In this document: positions 1 through 8,399 of the stretch, piece by piece
How the letters are laid out: every line of letters begins with the position of its first letter
Numbering within the stretch: position 1 is the first letter of the stretch
NCBI GenBank assembly: GCA_039024435.1
Contig: JBCCQH010000005.1
Location: 69,696-133,695, forward strand
Origin: JBCCQH01 sp039024435
Lineage (GTDB): Bacteria; Bacteroidota; Bacteroidia; J057; JADKCL01
Direction: 5' to 3'
DNA length: 64,000 nucleotides
Translations under genes and position numbers: made by a program
The notes under the pieces: generated by a model
Databases searched by the model: none
Seen by the model: the letters and a program-made list of their open reading frames with translations, nothing else
What the model was told of the DNA's origin: nothing

Positions 1-2
1 GC

Positions 3-1077
3 GGTCGCCCCTGGTCGGAAGGTGAACTCGACCGCTTGGGAAATCGGCAAGGCACCTGGATACAGTACGATACTGCCGGCCGTTTGCGCCTGGAAATGGC
101 CTACCGAGACGGCCAACCGTCCGGCTGGGCCCGCTACCTTCGCGTGGACCAAAGCCCGCAAAAGCGCATCCATTTTACCGGTTACCACGAAAAATGGGAT
201 ACCCTCTGGACCTATTATCCCGACGGTCAACCCGAAATCTGCCGGGTCGGAACGGAAATCCGGGCGGCTTGGGATTCTTCCGGCACCCCGACGGTCCGGG
301 ATGGCACCGGCGTGTACACTGGTATCTCGCCGGGGCCCGATTATCGCGGCCTCTGGGTAGTGCTGCCCCTCAAAGGCGGCAAGCGCCACGGCACGGTGGA
401 AGCCTTCCGCAAAACTGGGGAGCGGTACACGAGCGCCCTTTACGAGCGGGATTCGCTGCGCCAAGAAACCCGGTATTACCCCTCGGGGCCCAAGTCGATG
501 CAGTACAACATCTACACGGATTCCACCGCATGGCAGGAATGGTACCCCAACGGGCAAATGAAACGGCGCACGGTCAGCACCCACCGGGACACGCTGCGCC
601 ACCGCCTTCTTTGGTACAAGAACGGCGAGCGAAAGGAAGTCTACGACTTGCGCTTCGATTTGGAGGCCAACCGATGGATGCCCGATGGCGAGTGGCGGGC
701 CTGGTACAAAAAATGGGCGCCCCCATTGGGAACGCCATTACCTGCGGCGCGTGCGGACGGGAACCTGGCGGGACTGGGACCAGGAGGGAAATCTGGTGAG
801 TGAGAAGCGCTACGCGGCGGGCCGACTGGACGGCCCCTGGATGGTGCGGAACCCAGAGAATGGTAAGATGCAACCCCACACCTTTGCCTGTGGCCGCTCC
901 AATTGGGGCAGTCGTTTCATCTGCGAGGACCACGGCTTTGAGGGAGGAGTGGCCTACACCGACGATTTGGGGCATTGTGGGCACTGCGACCGCATGACCA
1001 GCAGCGGAATGTTCCGGCTGTGCAACTGGTCGGCCTGCAAACTCCGGCAATGCCAAGTGTGTGGAGGACCACTGTAA
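3..1077 (+). CDS. MORN-variant (YwqK-like) repeat protein, 5'-partial, one frame break
   Basis: The reading frame is already open at base 3, so the true start lies outside the window. The product is built of MORN_2/YwqK-type repeats (GxWxxYxxxGxL, e.g. RQGTWIQYDTAGRL, GEWRAWYK, GTWRDWDQEGNL), a family found as lipoproteins or secreted proteins of unknown function. The frame is broken at a run of six A (708-713). Reading five A joins WRAWYKNGRPHWERHY to the downstream frame, which continues the repeat pattern and ends at 1077. The last ~65 residues differ: eight cysteines, including HCGHCD and CQVCGG, suggest a zinc-binding or disulfide-rich tail. The break could be a homopolymer sequencing error, a real mutation, or less likely recoding. 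No function is assigned. Confidence 0.75.
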
Positions 1078-1089
1078 ACACTCGGCGAC

Positions 1090-1809
1090 CTAACGGTAGG
1101 GCAACTCGGCTTGCAGTGCTTCCAGATGACCTTCAAAATCTTCCGCACTTTTGCTGGCTTCGGTGATTTCCTCGGCGATCACCGCTTTGAGGGTAGCGTA
1201 ATCGGTGTGCTCCCGGTATTGCAGCAGCAAGTCGGAAAGTTCTTCCGCGAGGTGGGCGCAAGCCGCATGGTCGAGGTACAACTTAGCGCCTTGAGTGCGC
1301 CGCATTACGGTACGTATCAGGTTTTCCCACATTTCCCGGCCGGTGCCCAAGTGGTGGGCAAAGGCGATCTGAAACGCTTGCTGCCACTGGCGGTCCTCCC
1401 GCCCCATTTCTAGGATAAACTGGGCGAGATCCGCCTTATCGACCCGTTCCAATACCGCCGCAACCTGTTCCGAGAACGAGGGCTGGCGCAGCAACTTCTG
1501 CGGGCGACCGGACTTCTCCGCGTAGGCTTCCCGCTTGAGATCCTCCGCAATCGCGAGGTAAAGGGCGACCTCGTGCTTGCAGGTCGGCCCTCCAGTATAC
1601 GGACAATCACAAGACGAATCCACTACTCTCCCCGCTTCGATCACCACTGAGACCGTGTAGGTCCGCCCGCCAATGACCGTAGCTTCCCAATGTCCCGGCT
1701 TGAATCGGACCAGATCCGCGACGGCACCCGACCAATAAACGTCTTGTCCGCGCTGCAAAATAGCGGGATCAACCTCAAAATATGGTCCATTGTCTTCCAT
1801 AAGATTCAC
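1090..1809 (-). CDS. SWIM zinc-finger protein
   Basis: This 239-residue protein carries a SWIM zinc finger (CxCx(n)CxH): C67-D-C69, then C77-K-H79, preceded by a small beta-rich segment that typically precedes SWIM domains (YTVSVVIEAGRVVDSSCDC). The C-terminal two thirds look helical and have no recognised enzyme motif. SWIM domains bind DNA or protein partners and are often attached to SWI2/SNF2 helicases, but no helicase is present here. It converges with the MORN-type gene, with only 12 bp between stops. A TAATTTTG -7-type box lies 14 bp upstream of the start. Confidence 0.75.
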   Translation of the reverse strand: MNLMEDNGPYFEVDPAILQRGQDVYWSGAVADLVRFKPGHWEATVIGGRTYTVSVVIEAGRVVDSSCDCPYTGGPTCKHEVALYLAIAEDLKREAYAEKSGRPQKLLRQPSFSEQVAAVLERVDKADLAQFILEMGREDRQWQQAFQIAFAHHLGTGREMWENLIRTVMRRTQGAKLYLDHAACAHLAEELSDLLLQYREHTDYATLKAVIAEEITEASKSAEDFEGHLEALQAELPYR

Positions 1810-1822
1810 CTGTTCGAAAGGG

Positions 1823-1830
1823 CAAAATTA
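1823..1830 (-). promoter_or_regulatory. Putative -7 box (TAATTTTG) of the SWIM gene
   Basis: TAATTTTG on the minus strand fits the Bacteroidota -7 consensus TAnnTTTG and lies 14 bp before the SWIM start codon. No TTTG stands at the ideal distance for a -33 element; the nearest is 26 bp upstream. Confidence 0.35.
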
Positions 1831-1919
1831 CAAATGGGGAAGCGATTTATTTTTTCCAAAGATATTTCTATATTCACCGCGTTGTAAATCATATCAAATA
1901 AAGAACACAAACACAACAC

Positions 1920-2393
1920 ATGAGAATCTTGTTTATCGTAGTCGGCATCATTGCCCTATTGGGTGTGGCCGGCGGAAGCCTTTTACTATCCACGCGCAAC
2001 GGAAACGAAGCCAAAGGAATGGCTCAGATTGAAAGCGAAATGGGTGCCCTGGGCAACCTCGCCACCAAAATGGCGGAAAACCTGACCGGTGGTGAACTTC
2101 CCTCCAAAGGCGCCTGGCAGACCGCACAAATCTTCAGCTATTTTGTCCTTTTGGTTGCCCTGTTTGGCATTGTGGCCCTTTTCCTCAAAGGAAGGATCCC
2201 GATGATCGCGGCCGGAGCCGTCGCCCTGTTCAGTATTCTGCTGTGGATACTGCAACCATCAATTGATGCCGGTCCACTCGGCGGCGCCAATCCCAAAACC
2301 ATCGCTTTGATCCTGATGGTCATGGGCATCGTGGGGGCAGCTTGCGTCTTCGGCGTGTACAACGCCAATCAGAAGAAAGCAACGCTAGCCTAA
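1920..2393 (+). CDS. Small multi-pass membrane protein, unknown function
   Basis: This 157-residue protein has about four hydrophobic segments: residues 3-24, ~70-88, ~91-112 and ~125-147. A polar stretch of about 45 residues (NEAKGMAQIESEMGAL...) follows the first segment. The short basic C-terminus (NQKKATLA) is probably cytoplasmic. I do not recognise the family. It is divergent from the SWIM gene, and a MITE-like element begins directly at its stop codon, so it is probably a single-gene unit. The ATG at 1920 follows an A-rich leader typical of this phylum. Confidence 0.65.
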   Translation: MRILFIVVGIIALLGVAGGSLLLSTRNGNEAKGMAQIESEMGALGNLATKMAENLTGGELPSKGAWQTAQIFSYFVLLVALFGIVALFLKGRIPMIAAGAVALFSILLWILQPSIDAGPLGGANPKTIALILMVMGIVGAACVFGVYNANQKKATLA

Positions 2394-2394
2394 G

Positions 2395-2553
2395 AGGCGG
2401 TTTAAAATTGGTTTGTGATGCTAGTGCAGATTTTTTTGTCCATCGAAGCTCATTTTAGAGTCTACGGCCAAAGCTATGGGCGAGAAAATAGCGGAAGAAG
2501 GGCGGACAAAGATGCCCTAGCAAAATCGCAGAATTAAATTTAAACTGCCGCTA
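2395..2553. repeat. MITE-like element, copy 1
   Basis: This block of about 157 bp has imperfect terminal inverted repeats: GGCGGTTTAAA at the left (2397-2407) and TTTAAACTGCCGC at the right (2539-2551). It shares long stretches with 12578-12722 (TTTTTTTGTCCATCG, GCGAGAAAATAGCGGAA, AGATGCC) and its right end with 20685-20734. It has no convincing open frame, and it starts at the stop codon of the preceding gene. Confidence 0.6.
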
Positions 2554-2578
2554 ACGGCGAGTTAAAATTACTCAGGGA

Positions 2579-2611
2579 AACGGGTAGGTCAGCAAATCTG
2601 GCTTACCCGTT
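2579..2611. terminator. Probable bidirectional terminator
   Basis: AACGGGTA (2579-2586) pairs with TACCCGTT (2604-2611), with weaker pairing inside. On the plus strand TTTCTTCTTT follows. The hairpin overlaps the stop codon of the DUF502 gene on the minus strand. Confidence 0.45.
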
Positions 2612-3220
2612 TTCTTCTTTGGCGGATTTTTTGGCCTTGTTGATTTTCAAGACATCTTCGAGGTCGGTCACCCCACCGGAGAGGATGTACTTCATCAATT
2701 CCGCCGGATCCACCCCGGGCAGCGGAATAACCCGCTCGGCCGGCACAATGTAGAGATTGCCCGATACCGAATAAGACATGGGAATATATACCGCAACTTT
2801 CCCCGCAAAATCCTGCCCCAGCTTTTCCAGTTCATCTTCGGTCACAAATCCGAAACGCTGCAACTCCGTTTCCGCGATCAAATCGATCATCACCGGCCGG
2901 TTAAAGCGCTTCTTTTCCCCCACAAAGGCTTCCATCAGATCTTTGATCGACGAATAGACAAATTTGATGCCCGGGGCACGGGTCAGGACATCTTCAAACA
3001 GAAAGAAGAGGGGCCGAAAAAATACGTTCCGCGCAAAGTAGCCGATCAACAATACTCCCCCGATGATGATCCCCAGTGTGAGCCAGACGCTGCCAAACAA
3101 CTGGTACTCGGCCAGCAGATCGTACACGTACCTCCCAACCAGGTACAGCGCGACCAGGGGCACCACGACGATGATCCCCTGCAGGAAATACGCGATGATC
3201 CGGCTAGTGACCTTTTTCAT
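2603..3220 (-). CDS. DUF502 family membrane protein
   Basis: This 205-residue protein has two N-terminal membrane segments (IIAYFLQGIIVVVPLVALYL and a second at about residues 43-65). A soluble domain follows with the DUF502 signature: PGIKFVYSSIKDLMEAF, then VAVYIPMSYSVSGNLYIVP. The start MKKVTSRI was chosen over an upstream in-frame codon because it begins just before the membrane segment. It overlaps the 3' end of the lpxD-like gene by 17 bp, so the two are probably co-transcribed. The function is unknown; pairing with LpxD suggests an envelope role. Confidence 0.85.
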   Translation of the reverse strand: MKKVTSRIIAYFLQGIIVVVPLVALYLVGRYVYDLLAEYQLFGSVWLTLGIIIGGVLLIGYFARNVFFRPLFFLFEDVLTRAPGIKFVYSSIKDLMEAFVGEKKRFNRPVMIDLIAETELQRFGFVTEDELEKLGQDFAGKVAVYIPMSYSVSGNLYIVPAERVIPLPGVDPAELMKYILSGGVTDLEDVLKINKAKKSAKEENG

Positions 3221-4211
3221 TTTCCTTGAGCAAAGCTTCCAATTTCGGTAACAGATCGAGCATGCGGCGCGCGGCGGCCTCTTTGCGCAGGAAATTCCGT
3301 GCGTCGTCGGCAATGATTCCCCCGTAGGTTTTCCCCCCTTCCAGCGAACTCATAACCCCGGTTTTGCCCATCAAAGAAGCTCCCTTCCCGATGGTCAGAT
3401 CCTGCACCACCCCGACTTGGCCCCAGAGATTGACCTCGTCTTCGATGGTCACCACCCCGGCGATGCCCACTTGGGCCGCGATCACACAGCGCTTGCCGAT
3501 GACGGTATCGTGACCTACCTGCACCAGATTGTCCAGCTTGGTGTGCTCTCCGATGACCGTATCGTGGCTGACGCCCCGGTCAATCGTACATCCCGCGCCG
3601 ATGTCCACGTGGTCTTCGAGGATGACCCGGCCCACACTGAGCATCTTGTCCCGGCCATAATTGCGTTTTTTGTAGTAAAAGGCCTCACTGCCGATGACCG
3701 CACCGGCATTGATGGTGCAGTGCTTGCCGATGATCGTGTGGTCGTAGATGGTGACATTGGCGTGGATGAGAGTGCCTTCGCCAATGACCACATCCGAGCC
3801 GATCACCGCATTGTGGCCAATCTCTACGCCCGGGCCGATGCTGACATTTGCGCCCAGCACGGCGTTTTGGCCCAGGATCAAGTCCTCCGGCAGCGTGCCG
3901 TTGCCCACCGTATCGAGCGGGCGGCGCGGCTGAAAGTGCGCGGCCATTCGGTTAAAATCGCGAAACGGGTCGTCACTCACCAGCAAGCCTTTGCCTTCCG
4001 GCGGGGCTACTTCTTGGTCGATCAGGATGGTTGTTGCCGCCGAATTCAGCGCCTTGTCGTAGTATTTGTGGTAATCGACGAAACAGAGGTCACCGGCTTC
4101 CACCCGGTGGATCTCATTCATGCCCAGTACCAGGTGGTCGGGATCGCCCACAAAAGCGCATCCCAGGAGTTCGGCCGCAGCGGCCAAGCGAATCGGTTCG
4201 AAAAATTTCAT
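3204..4211 (-). CDS. lpxD: UDP-3-O-acylglucosamine N-acyltransferase (LpxD-type)
   Basis: LpxD transfers a hydroxyacyl chain to UDP-3-O-acylglucosamine in lipid A synthesis. The 335-residue product has an N-terminal uridine-binding-like domain (1-100), then a long left-handed beta helix of hexapeptide repeats (about 110-285; VLGANVSIGPGVEIGHNAVI), then a helical tail. The catalytic histidine context is kept (LDNLVQVGHD, H234). MKFFEPIRLA is the natural start; the preceding in-frame sequence is not typical. It is not next to lpxC/fabZ or lpxA as in the usual Bacteroidota operon, so it may be a second LpxD paralogue acting on another acyl acceptor (inference). Confidence 0.85.
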   Translation of the reverse strand: MKFFEPIRLAAAAELLGCAFVGDPDHLVLGMNEIHRVEAGDLCFVDYHKYYDKALNSAATTILIDQEVAPPEGKGLLVSDDPFRDFNRMAAHFQPRRPLDTVGNGTLPEDLILGQNAVLGANVSIGPGVEIGHNAVIGSDVVIGEGTLIHANVTIYDHTIIGKHCTINAGAVIGSEAFYYKKRNYGRDKMLSVGRVILEDHVDIGAGCTIDRGVSHDTVIGEHTKLDNLVQVGHDTVIGKRCVIAAQVGIAGVVTIEDEVNLWGQVGVVQDLTIGKGASLMGKTGVMSSLEGGKTYGGIIADDARNFLRKEAAARRMLDLLPKLEALLKENEKGH

Positions 4212-4362
4212 GCAGTGCAACTCAATTTGGGCAAAGATAAGCCGAAGCCCGGGAATTCGGTAAAAAATCAACGTTTAGGGCCGGTTTACCGGTCGACCGC
4301 GAGAATTCTTTGCACCGAACCGCCTCGGCTGCTTATTTTGACGAGTACACAATAGGCACCTT

Positions 4363-5415
4363 ATGGAAGCAGCTTCGATCATACTTTACGGCAGTTACGG
4401 TTACACGGGCAAACTCATCGCCGAATTGGCGGCGGAAAAAGGCGTTCCCTTGATTCTCTCGGGACGGAATCCGGAAAAGGTCAAGGCCATCGCCGCGGCC
4501 ACGGGCCACCCCCACGCGGCGGTTTCCCTGGACAATGCCACGGAGCTCGACGCCCTCCTTTCCCGGGGCAAAGTCGTCTTGCACGCCGCTGGCCCCTTCG
4601 TCGATACCTACCGGGCCATGACGGCTGCCTGCCTGCGTACCCAGACCCACTACCTGGACATCACCGGCGAAATCGAAGTGTTTGAAGGTGTCGCCCAACT
4701 GGACCGTCGAGCCCAGGAGAAAGGCATCATGCTACTTCCCGGAGCCGGCTTCGACGTAGTTCCGACCGATTGCATGGCCGCGCTGCTGAAAGCGCGCCTT
4801 CCGGATGCGCAAGAATTGGAACTCGCTTTTAAATCGGGAGGTGGCGTCTCCCGGGGCACGGCCACCACGATGGTCCGCAGCATGGGGGAACCCAATCTGA
4901 TTCGCCGCCAGGGTCGAATCACCCCGGTTCGGCCCGGCAAGCGCGAGATCACCATTGACTACGGAAAAGGGCCAAGGACGGCATTTGGCATTCCCTGGGG
5001 CGATGTATCGACCGCGTATTACACCACCGAGATCCCCAACATCGCTACCTACACGGTACTGCCGCCCCCGCTCGGCAAACGGCTGCGCATGAGCGGCTGG
5101 ATGGCTCCCCTTCTGCGTACGGGCTGGTTCCGCCGGCGCGCCCAGAAACGAATCGATAGCCGTCCGCCCGGCCCCAGCGCCGAAACCCGCCGCAAAGGCC
5201 GCAGCTTGATTTGGGGCCGCGTACGCAACGCATCCGGGCAGGAGGAAGTCCATCACTTCACCTGCCCCGAAGGCTATAGCCTCACCGCCGCCGCTGCTTT
5301 GCACCTCGCCCAGCGGGCGGCCAATGGCGATTGCAAAGTCGGATTTCAGACGCCAGCCGGTTGCTACGGTGCCGGTCTGCTCGATGCTGTCGTGGCCGAA
5401 ATGGCTCCGGAGTAG
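4363..5415 (+). CDS. Saccharopine dehydrogenase-fold NAD(P)-binding oxidoreductase
   Basis: This 350-residue protein starts with a Rossmann fold (ILYGSYGYTGKLIAELAAEKG, then LILSGRNPEKV) typical of the saccharopine dehydrogenase NADP-binding family, including trans-acting enoyl reductases. Other conserved pieces are VVLHAAGPF, HYLDITGE and PGAGFDVVPTDC. The substrate is not known. It stands alone between the divergent lpxD-like gene and a terminator-containing gap, and a TATTTTG about 25 bp upstream may be its -7 region. Family is secure; activity on saccharopine is unlikely. Confidence 0.85.
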   Translation: MEAASIILYGSYGYTGKLIAELAAEKGVPLILSGRNPEKVKAIAAATGHPHAAVSLDNATELDALLSRGKVVLHAAGPFVDTYRAMTAACLRTQTHYLDITGEIEVFEGVAQLDRRAQEKGIMLLPGAGFDVVPTDCMAALLKARLPDAQELELAFKSGGGVSRGTATTMVRSMGEPNLIRRQGRITPVRPGKREITIDYGKGPRTAFGIPWGDVSTAYYTTEIPNIATYTVLPPPLGKRLRMSGWMAPLLRTGWFRRRAQKRIDSRPPGPSAETRRKGRSLIWGRVRNASGQEEVHHFTCPEGYSLTAAAALHLAQRAANGDCKVGFQTPAGCYGAGLLDAVVAEMAPE

Positions 5416-5717
5416 TATCGGACCACCAGAATATTCCCAATGGTAAACCACCTCCGCAACGGCCCGTGGGCAGCGGTAAACGGCCGGAGATTTCGGGGAA
5501 AAGTTGGTCGGAAAGGCCCCCTCAAGTGGGATGCGGCAATCCTGCGAGAACAATTTGTACACTTATCCCTACGATTTTCCAATTATCCAGATTCTACTGG
5601 GGAGAAGCGTACTCCGCTTGAAATCAGATTCCTGCGATATTGCCTCCAGTTTCTCAACGACATTTGAGATTCCTTTCATTAAATGAGCGACCATTGTCTA
5701 ACCCAGACTAACGACCC

Positions 5718-5745
5718 ATCGGCCCAAAAATAAAAGCCGATTTTT
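5718..5745 (+). terminator. Terminator-like hairpin 1
   Basis: ATCGGC (5718-5723) pairs with GCCGAT (5736-5741) across an A-rich loop, and five T follow. Confidence 0.4.
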
Positions 5746-5776
5746 ACCGAACATTAATTCCGTATTATAATTTCAA

Positions 5777-5810
5777 GGGTTGCGAAACGCCCGTTTCGCG
5801 CCCTTTTTTT
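5777..5810 (+). terminator. Strong rho-independent terminator
   Basis: GCGAAACG (5782-5789) pairs with CGTTTCGC (5792-5799). Outer GGG (5777-5779) can pair with CCC (5801-5803), and seven T follow. It ends 45 bases before the next start codon and more than 360 bases after the last stop, so it may end an unannotated short RNA or act in the leader of the next gene. Confidence 0.7.
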
Positions 5811-5855
5811 CTGCCGCTGAGATCTTTAATTTTACTCCCGAAAATTTCCTCGCTT

Positions 5856-6881
5856 ATGTTGACCCGCTACTTTTTTCCTGGAATTGGGCTGCTGCTGTTA
5901 CTGGCATCGGGTTGCCGCAGTTTCAAATGCCCCCCAATTCCTTTTGCAGCCGCCCCGGTGCCCGCGCCCCCCGACTACGCGCAGTTGGAACATTGGGCCG
6001 CCCACCCCGCCAAAGCGGACCGTGCCGATTCCGTTCCCGGAACCGACTTTCACAATCGGCAAGCTGGCGCCGCGGTGGATGTATTTTTCGTCCATCCCAC
6101 CACTTTTTTCAGCAAAAAGGCCTGGAACGCCGATCTAAAGGACGAAAAGCTGAACCGGCAAACCGAAAACTCCGCCATACGCCACCAAGCCAGCATCTTC
6201 AACGGGATCGGCCGGATATACGCCCCCCGCTACCGGCAAATGACTTACGGAGGATTCCTCGCTACAGAAAATCCGGGCGCTGCCGATACCGCCTACGTAC
6301 TGGCCTACCGCGACGTCCGAGCCGCTTTTCGCCATTACCTGAAGTACGAAAACCAAGGCCGTCCCTTTCTAATTGCTGGCCACAGCCAGGGGAGCGCCCA
6401 CGCGATCCGCCTCATCCGCGAGGAAATTGAGCCGACGGCAACGCGCCAACAACTGATCACCGCCTACCTCGTGGGCTGGCCAGTACGGCAAGACACCTTT
6501 GCCACCCTCCCGCCCTGCTCCACCCCGGAAGCGACCGGTTGCTTTAGCTCATGGTGTACCATCAAATGGGGCCACGCACCGGATGATCCCCACTTCTTCC
6601 GCAATGCCGTCTGCGTCAATCCGGTCACCTGGCGGACCGATACCGTTCCCTCCCCCACCGAGGCGCACCGCGGGGTGATCGCCGCCAACTACAAGCAGCC
6701 TTACCCCCAACGCTTGCGTGCCCAAGTCCGGGACAGCTACCTCTGGTCGACCAAGCCCAAAGTTCCCGGCAGTTGGTTGATCTGGGGGCACAATTTTCAC
6801 ATCGCCGACTACAACATGTTCTGGGTCGATGTGCGGGAAAATGTGGCCCTGCGGGTGGCGCGGTTCCTCGAAACGCAGTGA
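5856..6881 (+). CDS. DUF3089 lipoprotein, alpha/beta-hydrolase-like
   Basis: This 341-residue protein has a lipoprotein signal (LLLLLASGC, lipid on C20). The body matches DUF3089: DVFFVHPTTFF, then RYRQMTYGG, AYRDVRAAFRHYL, then the nucleophile elbow GHSQGS (S177). Near the end, WGHNFHIADYNMFW supplies a histidine fitting an alpha/beta-hydrolase triad. These proteins are predicted surface or periplasmic hydrolases with unknown substrate. A strong terminator lies just upstream, so it has its own promoter; TAATTTTA at about 5827 is a weak -7 candidate. It is followed at 26 bp by the DksA/TraR-type gene. Confidence 0.85.
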   Translation: MLTRYFFPGIGLLLLLASGCRSFKCPPIPFAAAPVPAPPDYAQLEHWAAHPAKADRADSVPGTDFHNRQAGAAVDVFFVHPTTFFSKKAWNADLKDEKLNRQTENSAIRHQASIFNGIGRIYAPRYRQMTYGGFLATENPGAADTAYVLAYRDVRAAFRHYLKYENQGRPFLIAGHSQGSAHAIRLIREEIEPTATRQQLITAYLVGWPVRQDTFATLPPCSTPEATGCFSSWCTIKWGHAPDDPHFFRNAVCVNPVTWRTDTVPSPTEAHRGVIAANYKQPYPQRLRAQVRDSYLWSTKPKVPGSWLIWGHNFHIADYNMFWVDVRENVALRVARFLETQ

Positions 6882-6907
6882 ACCCGGCATTTTTCCTATC
6901 TTACACC

Positions 6908-7240
6908 ATGACCGAGGAAAAAATGCGGGAACTCAAAGTCCGCATCGAAAAGATCATCCAGCGCACCGAGCGCGACATTGCCGATTTACGGGACCTGACC
7001 CAGCCCATCGAGTTGAGCAATGCCGTGGGGCGCCTTTCCCGCATGGACGCCATCAACAACAAAAGCGTCAATGAAGCTGCTCTGCGCGAAGCGCAAGCCA
7101 AACTGGCCCGGATGCAGGACAATTTGGCCCGCTTGGGCAGCCCCGATTTCGGTCGGTGCGTGCGTTGCAAAAACGAGATTCAATACGAACGGCTCTATTT
7201 CCTGCCCGACAGTGTAAAATGCATGAAATGCGCCCGGTGA
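6908..7240 (+). CDS. DksA/TraR-type C4 zinc-finger protein
   Basis: This 110-residue protein has a helical coiled-coil-like N-terminus (residues 1-80; MRELKVRIEKIIQRTERDIADL) and a C-terminal four-cysteine zinc finger (CVRCKNEI...VKCMKC). Family members bind RNA polymerase through its secondary channel and adjust initiation, often with ppGpp. The length and layout fit the short DksA-like proteins. The ATG at 6908 gives the conserved N-terminus; longer in-frame starts run into the previous gene. It lies between the DUF3089 lipoprotein and the glycosyltransferase on one strand. Confidence 0.8.
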   Translation: MTEEKMRELKVRIEKIIQRTERDIADLRDLTQPIELSNAVGRLSRMDAINNKSVNEAALREAQAKLARMQDNLARLGSPDFGRCVRCKNEIQYERLYFLPDSVKCMKCAR

Positions 7241-7295
7241 GCGGTGGTTGAAACTCAATCCGCAATTCTACTATGCCCTTCTTTCCGCTTCCAAC

Positions 7296-8399
7296 ATGAA
7301 AATTGCGCTCCTGGAACCATTTTTGGGCGGTTCCCACCGCCAATGGGCCGAAGGCTGGCAACGCCACAGCCACCACGAGATTCGGATTTTTGGCTTGCCC
7401 GGTCGCCACTGGAAATGGCGCATGCACGGCGGTGCGGTCACCCTGGCCCGCCAACTGGCAGAGAGTGGTTTCCGGCCGGATCTGCTCCTCACTACCGATA
7501 TGCTGGACCTCGCGGCCTTTCTGGGCCTGGCCCGCAGCTATCTGGCAAATATCCCAGTAGCGGTCTACTTTCACGAAAACCAATTGGCGTACCCCTGGTC
7601 CCCGGATGACCCTGATCCGCACCTCAAACGGGACAACCATTATTCCTTCCTGAACTTTACGACGGCGCTGGCGGCAGACCGCGTCTTTTTCAATTCCCCC
7701 TACAACCGGGACAGCTTTCTCGGGGCGTTGCCGGCTTTCCTGGGCGCATTTCCCGATTACCGCGAGCAGGAACAGCTTGCGGGCTTGGCGGAAAAATGTG
7801 AGGTGCTGCCGCTGGGCCTGGACCTGCGGCGTTTCAACGCGGTGAGGGGCCCGCAGATGCCCCCTGGCCCGCCCTTGCTGCTCTGGAACCACCGCTGGGA
7901 GTACGACAAAGGGCCGGAAGCTTTTTTTCGGACGGTGGGGGAACTGGCAGAGGAAGGATACGACTTTCGGCTGGCGGTGGTCGGGGAAAAATACCGCAGA
8001 GTACCGCCCGCTTTTGGCCGGGCAAAAGAACAATTGCGCAGACACCTCGTTCGTTGGGGCTACGTCGCGGATTTCGCCGAATACGCCGCCCTGTTGCAGC
8101 AAGCGGATATTTTACCGGTCACCTCACAACAAGATTTCTTCGGCGGCAGCGTGGTGGAAGCGATGTATTGCGGCGCCTTCCCGCTGCTTCCGGACCGCCT
8201 CGCCTACCCCATGCACGTGCCTACCGCCATGCGGAAATCGGTGCTCTACGCCACCGAGGCGGAATTCAAACGAAAGTTGCGGAAATGTCTGGCCGAATCG
8301 GGGCCGGAACTGCCAGTCCGGGAATGGGTCGCGGGCTACGACTGGTCGGTGATGGCCCCGCAATACGATGGGCGGATGGACAAGCTGGCGGCGAAGTGA
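7296..8399 (+). CDS. tRNA-queuosine alpha-mannosyltransferase-like glycosyltransferase (DUF3524/GTDC1)
   Basis: This 367-residue protein begins with the DUF3524 signature: ALLEPFLGGSHRQWAEG, then PGRHWKWRMHGGAV. VYFHENQLAYPW and RDNHYSFLNFTTALAAD follow. The C-terminal GT-B half has LLLWNHRWEYDKGPEAFF and GGSVVEAMYCGAFPLLPDRL. The animal member of this family (QTMAN/GTDC1) adds mannose to queuosine at tRNA-Asp position 34; bacterial members are mostly uncharacterised, so the same activity is inference. MKIALLEP is the start; upstream residues are not conserved-looking. The stop meets that of the converging peroxidase gene with no gap. Confidence 0.8.
   Translation: MKIALLEPFLGGSHRQWAEGWQRHSHHEIRIFGLPGRHWKWRMHGGAVTLARQLAESGFRPDLLLTTDMLDLAAFLGLARSYLANIPVAVYFHENQLAYPWSPDDPDPHLKRDNHYSFLNFTTALAADRVFFNSPYNRDSFLGALPAFLGAFPDYREQEQLAGLAEKCEVLPLGLDLRRFNAVRGPQMPPGPPLLLWNHRWEYDKGPEAFFRTVGELAEEGYDFRLAVVGEKYRRVPPAFGRAKEQLRRHLVRWGYVADFAEYAALLQQADILPVTSQQDFFGGSVVEAMYCGAFPLLPDRLAYPMHVPTAMRKSVLYATEAEFKRKLRKCLAESGPELPVREWVAGYDWSVMAPQYDGRMDKLAAK

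Larger units (their letters stand above)
5416..5855. other. Intergenic gap with tandem terminators
   Basis: No convincing gene is seen in these 440 bases. Short open frames on both strands lack family features. The right part holds two terminator-like hairpins, described separately, that lie 300-400 bases beyond the upstream stop and directly before the DUF3089 gene. Confidence 0.5.

Noticed and set aside
2420..2500. Possible transposase remnant in the MITE-like copies (minus-strand frame reading AIFSPIALAVDSKM)
   Set aside because: Differences between copies 1 and 2 fall equally in first, second and third codon positions, so there is no sign of protein-level selection.
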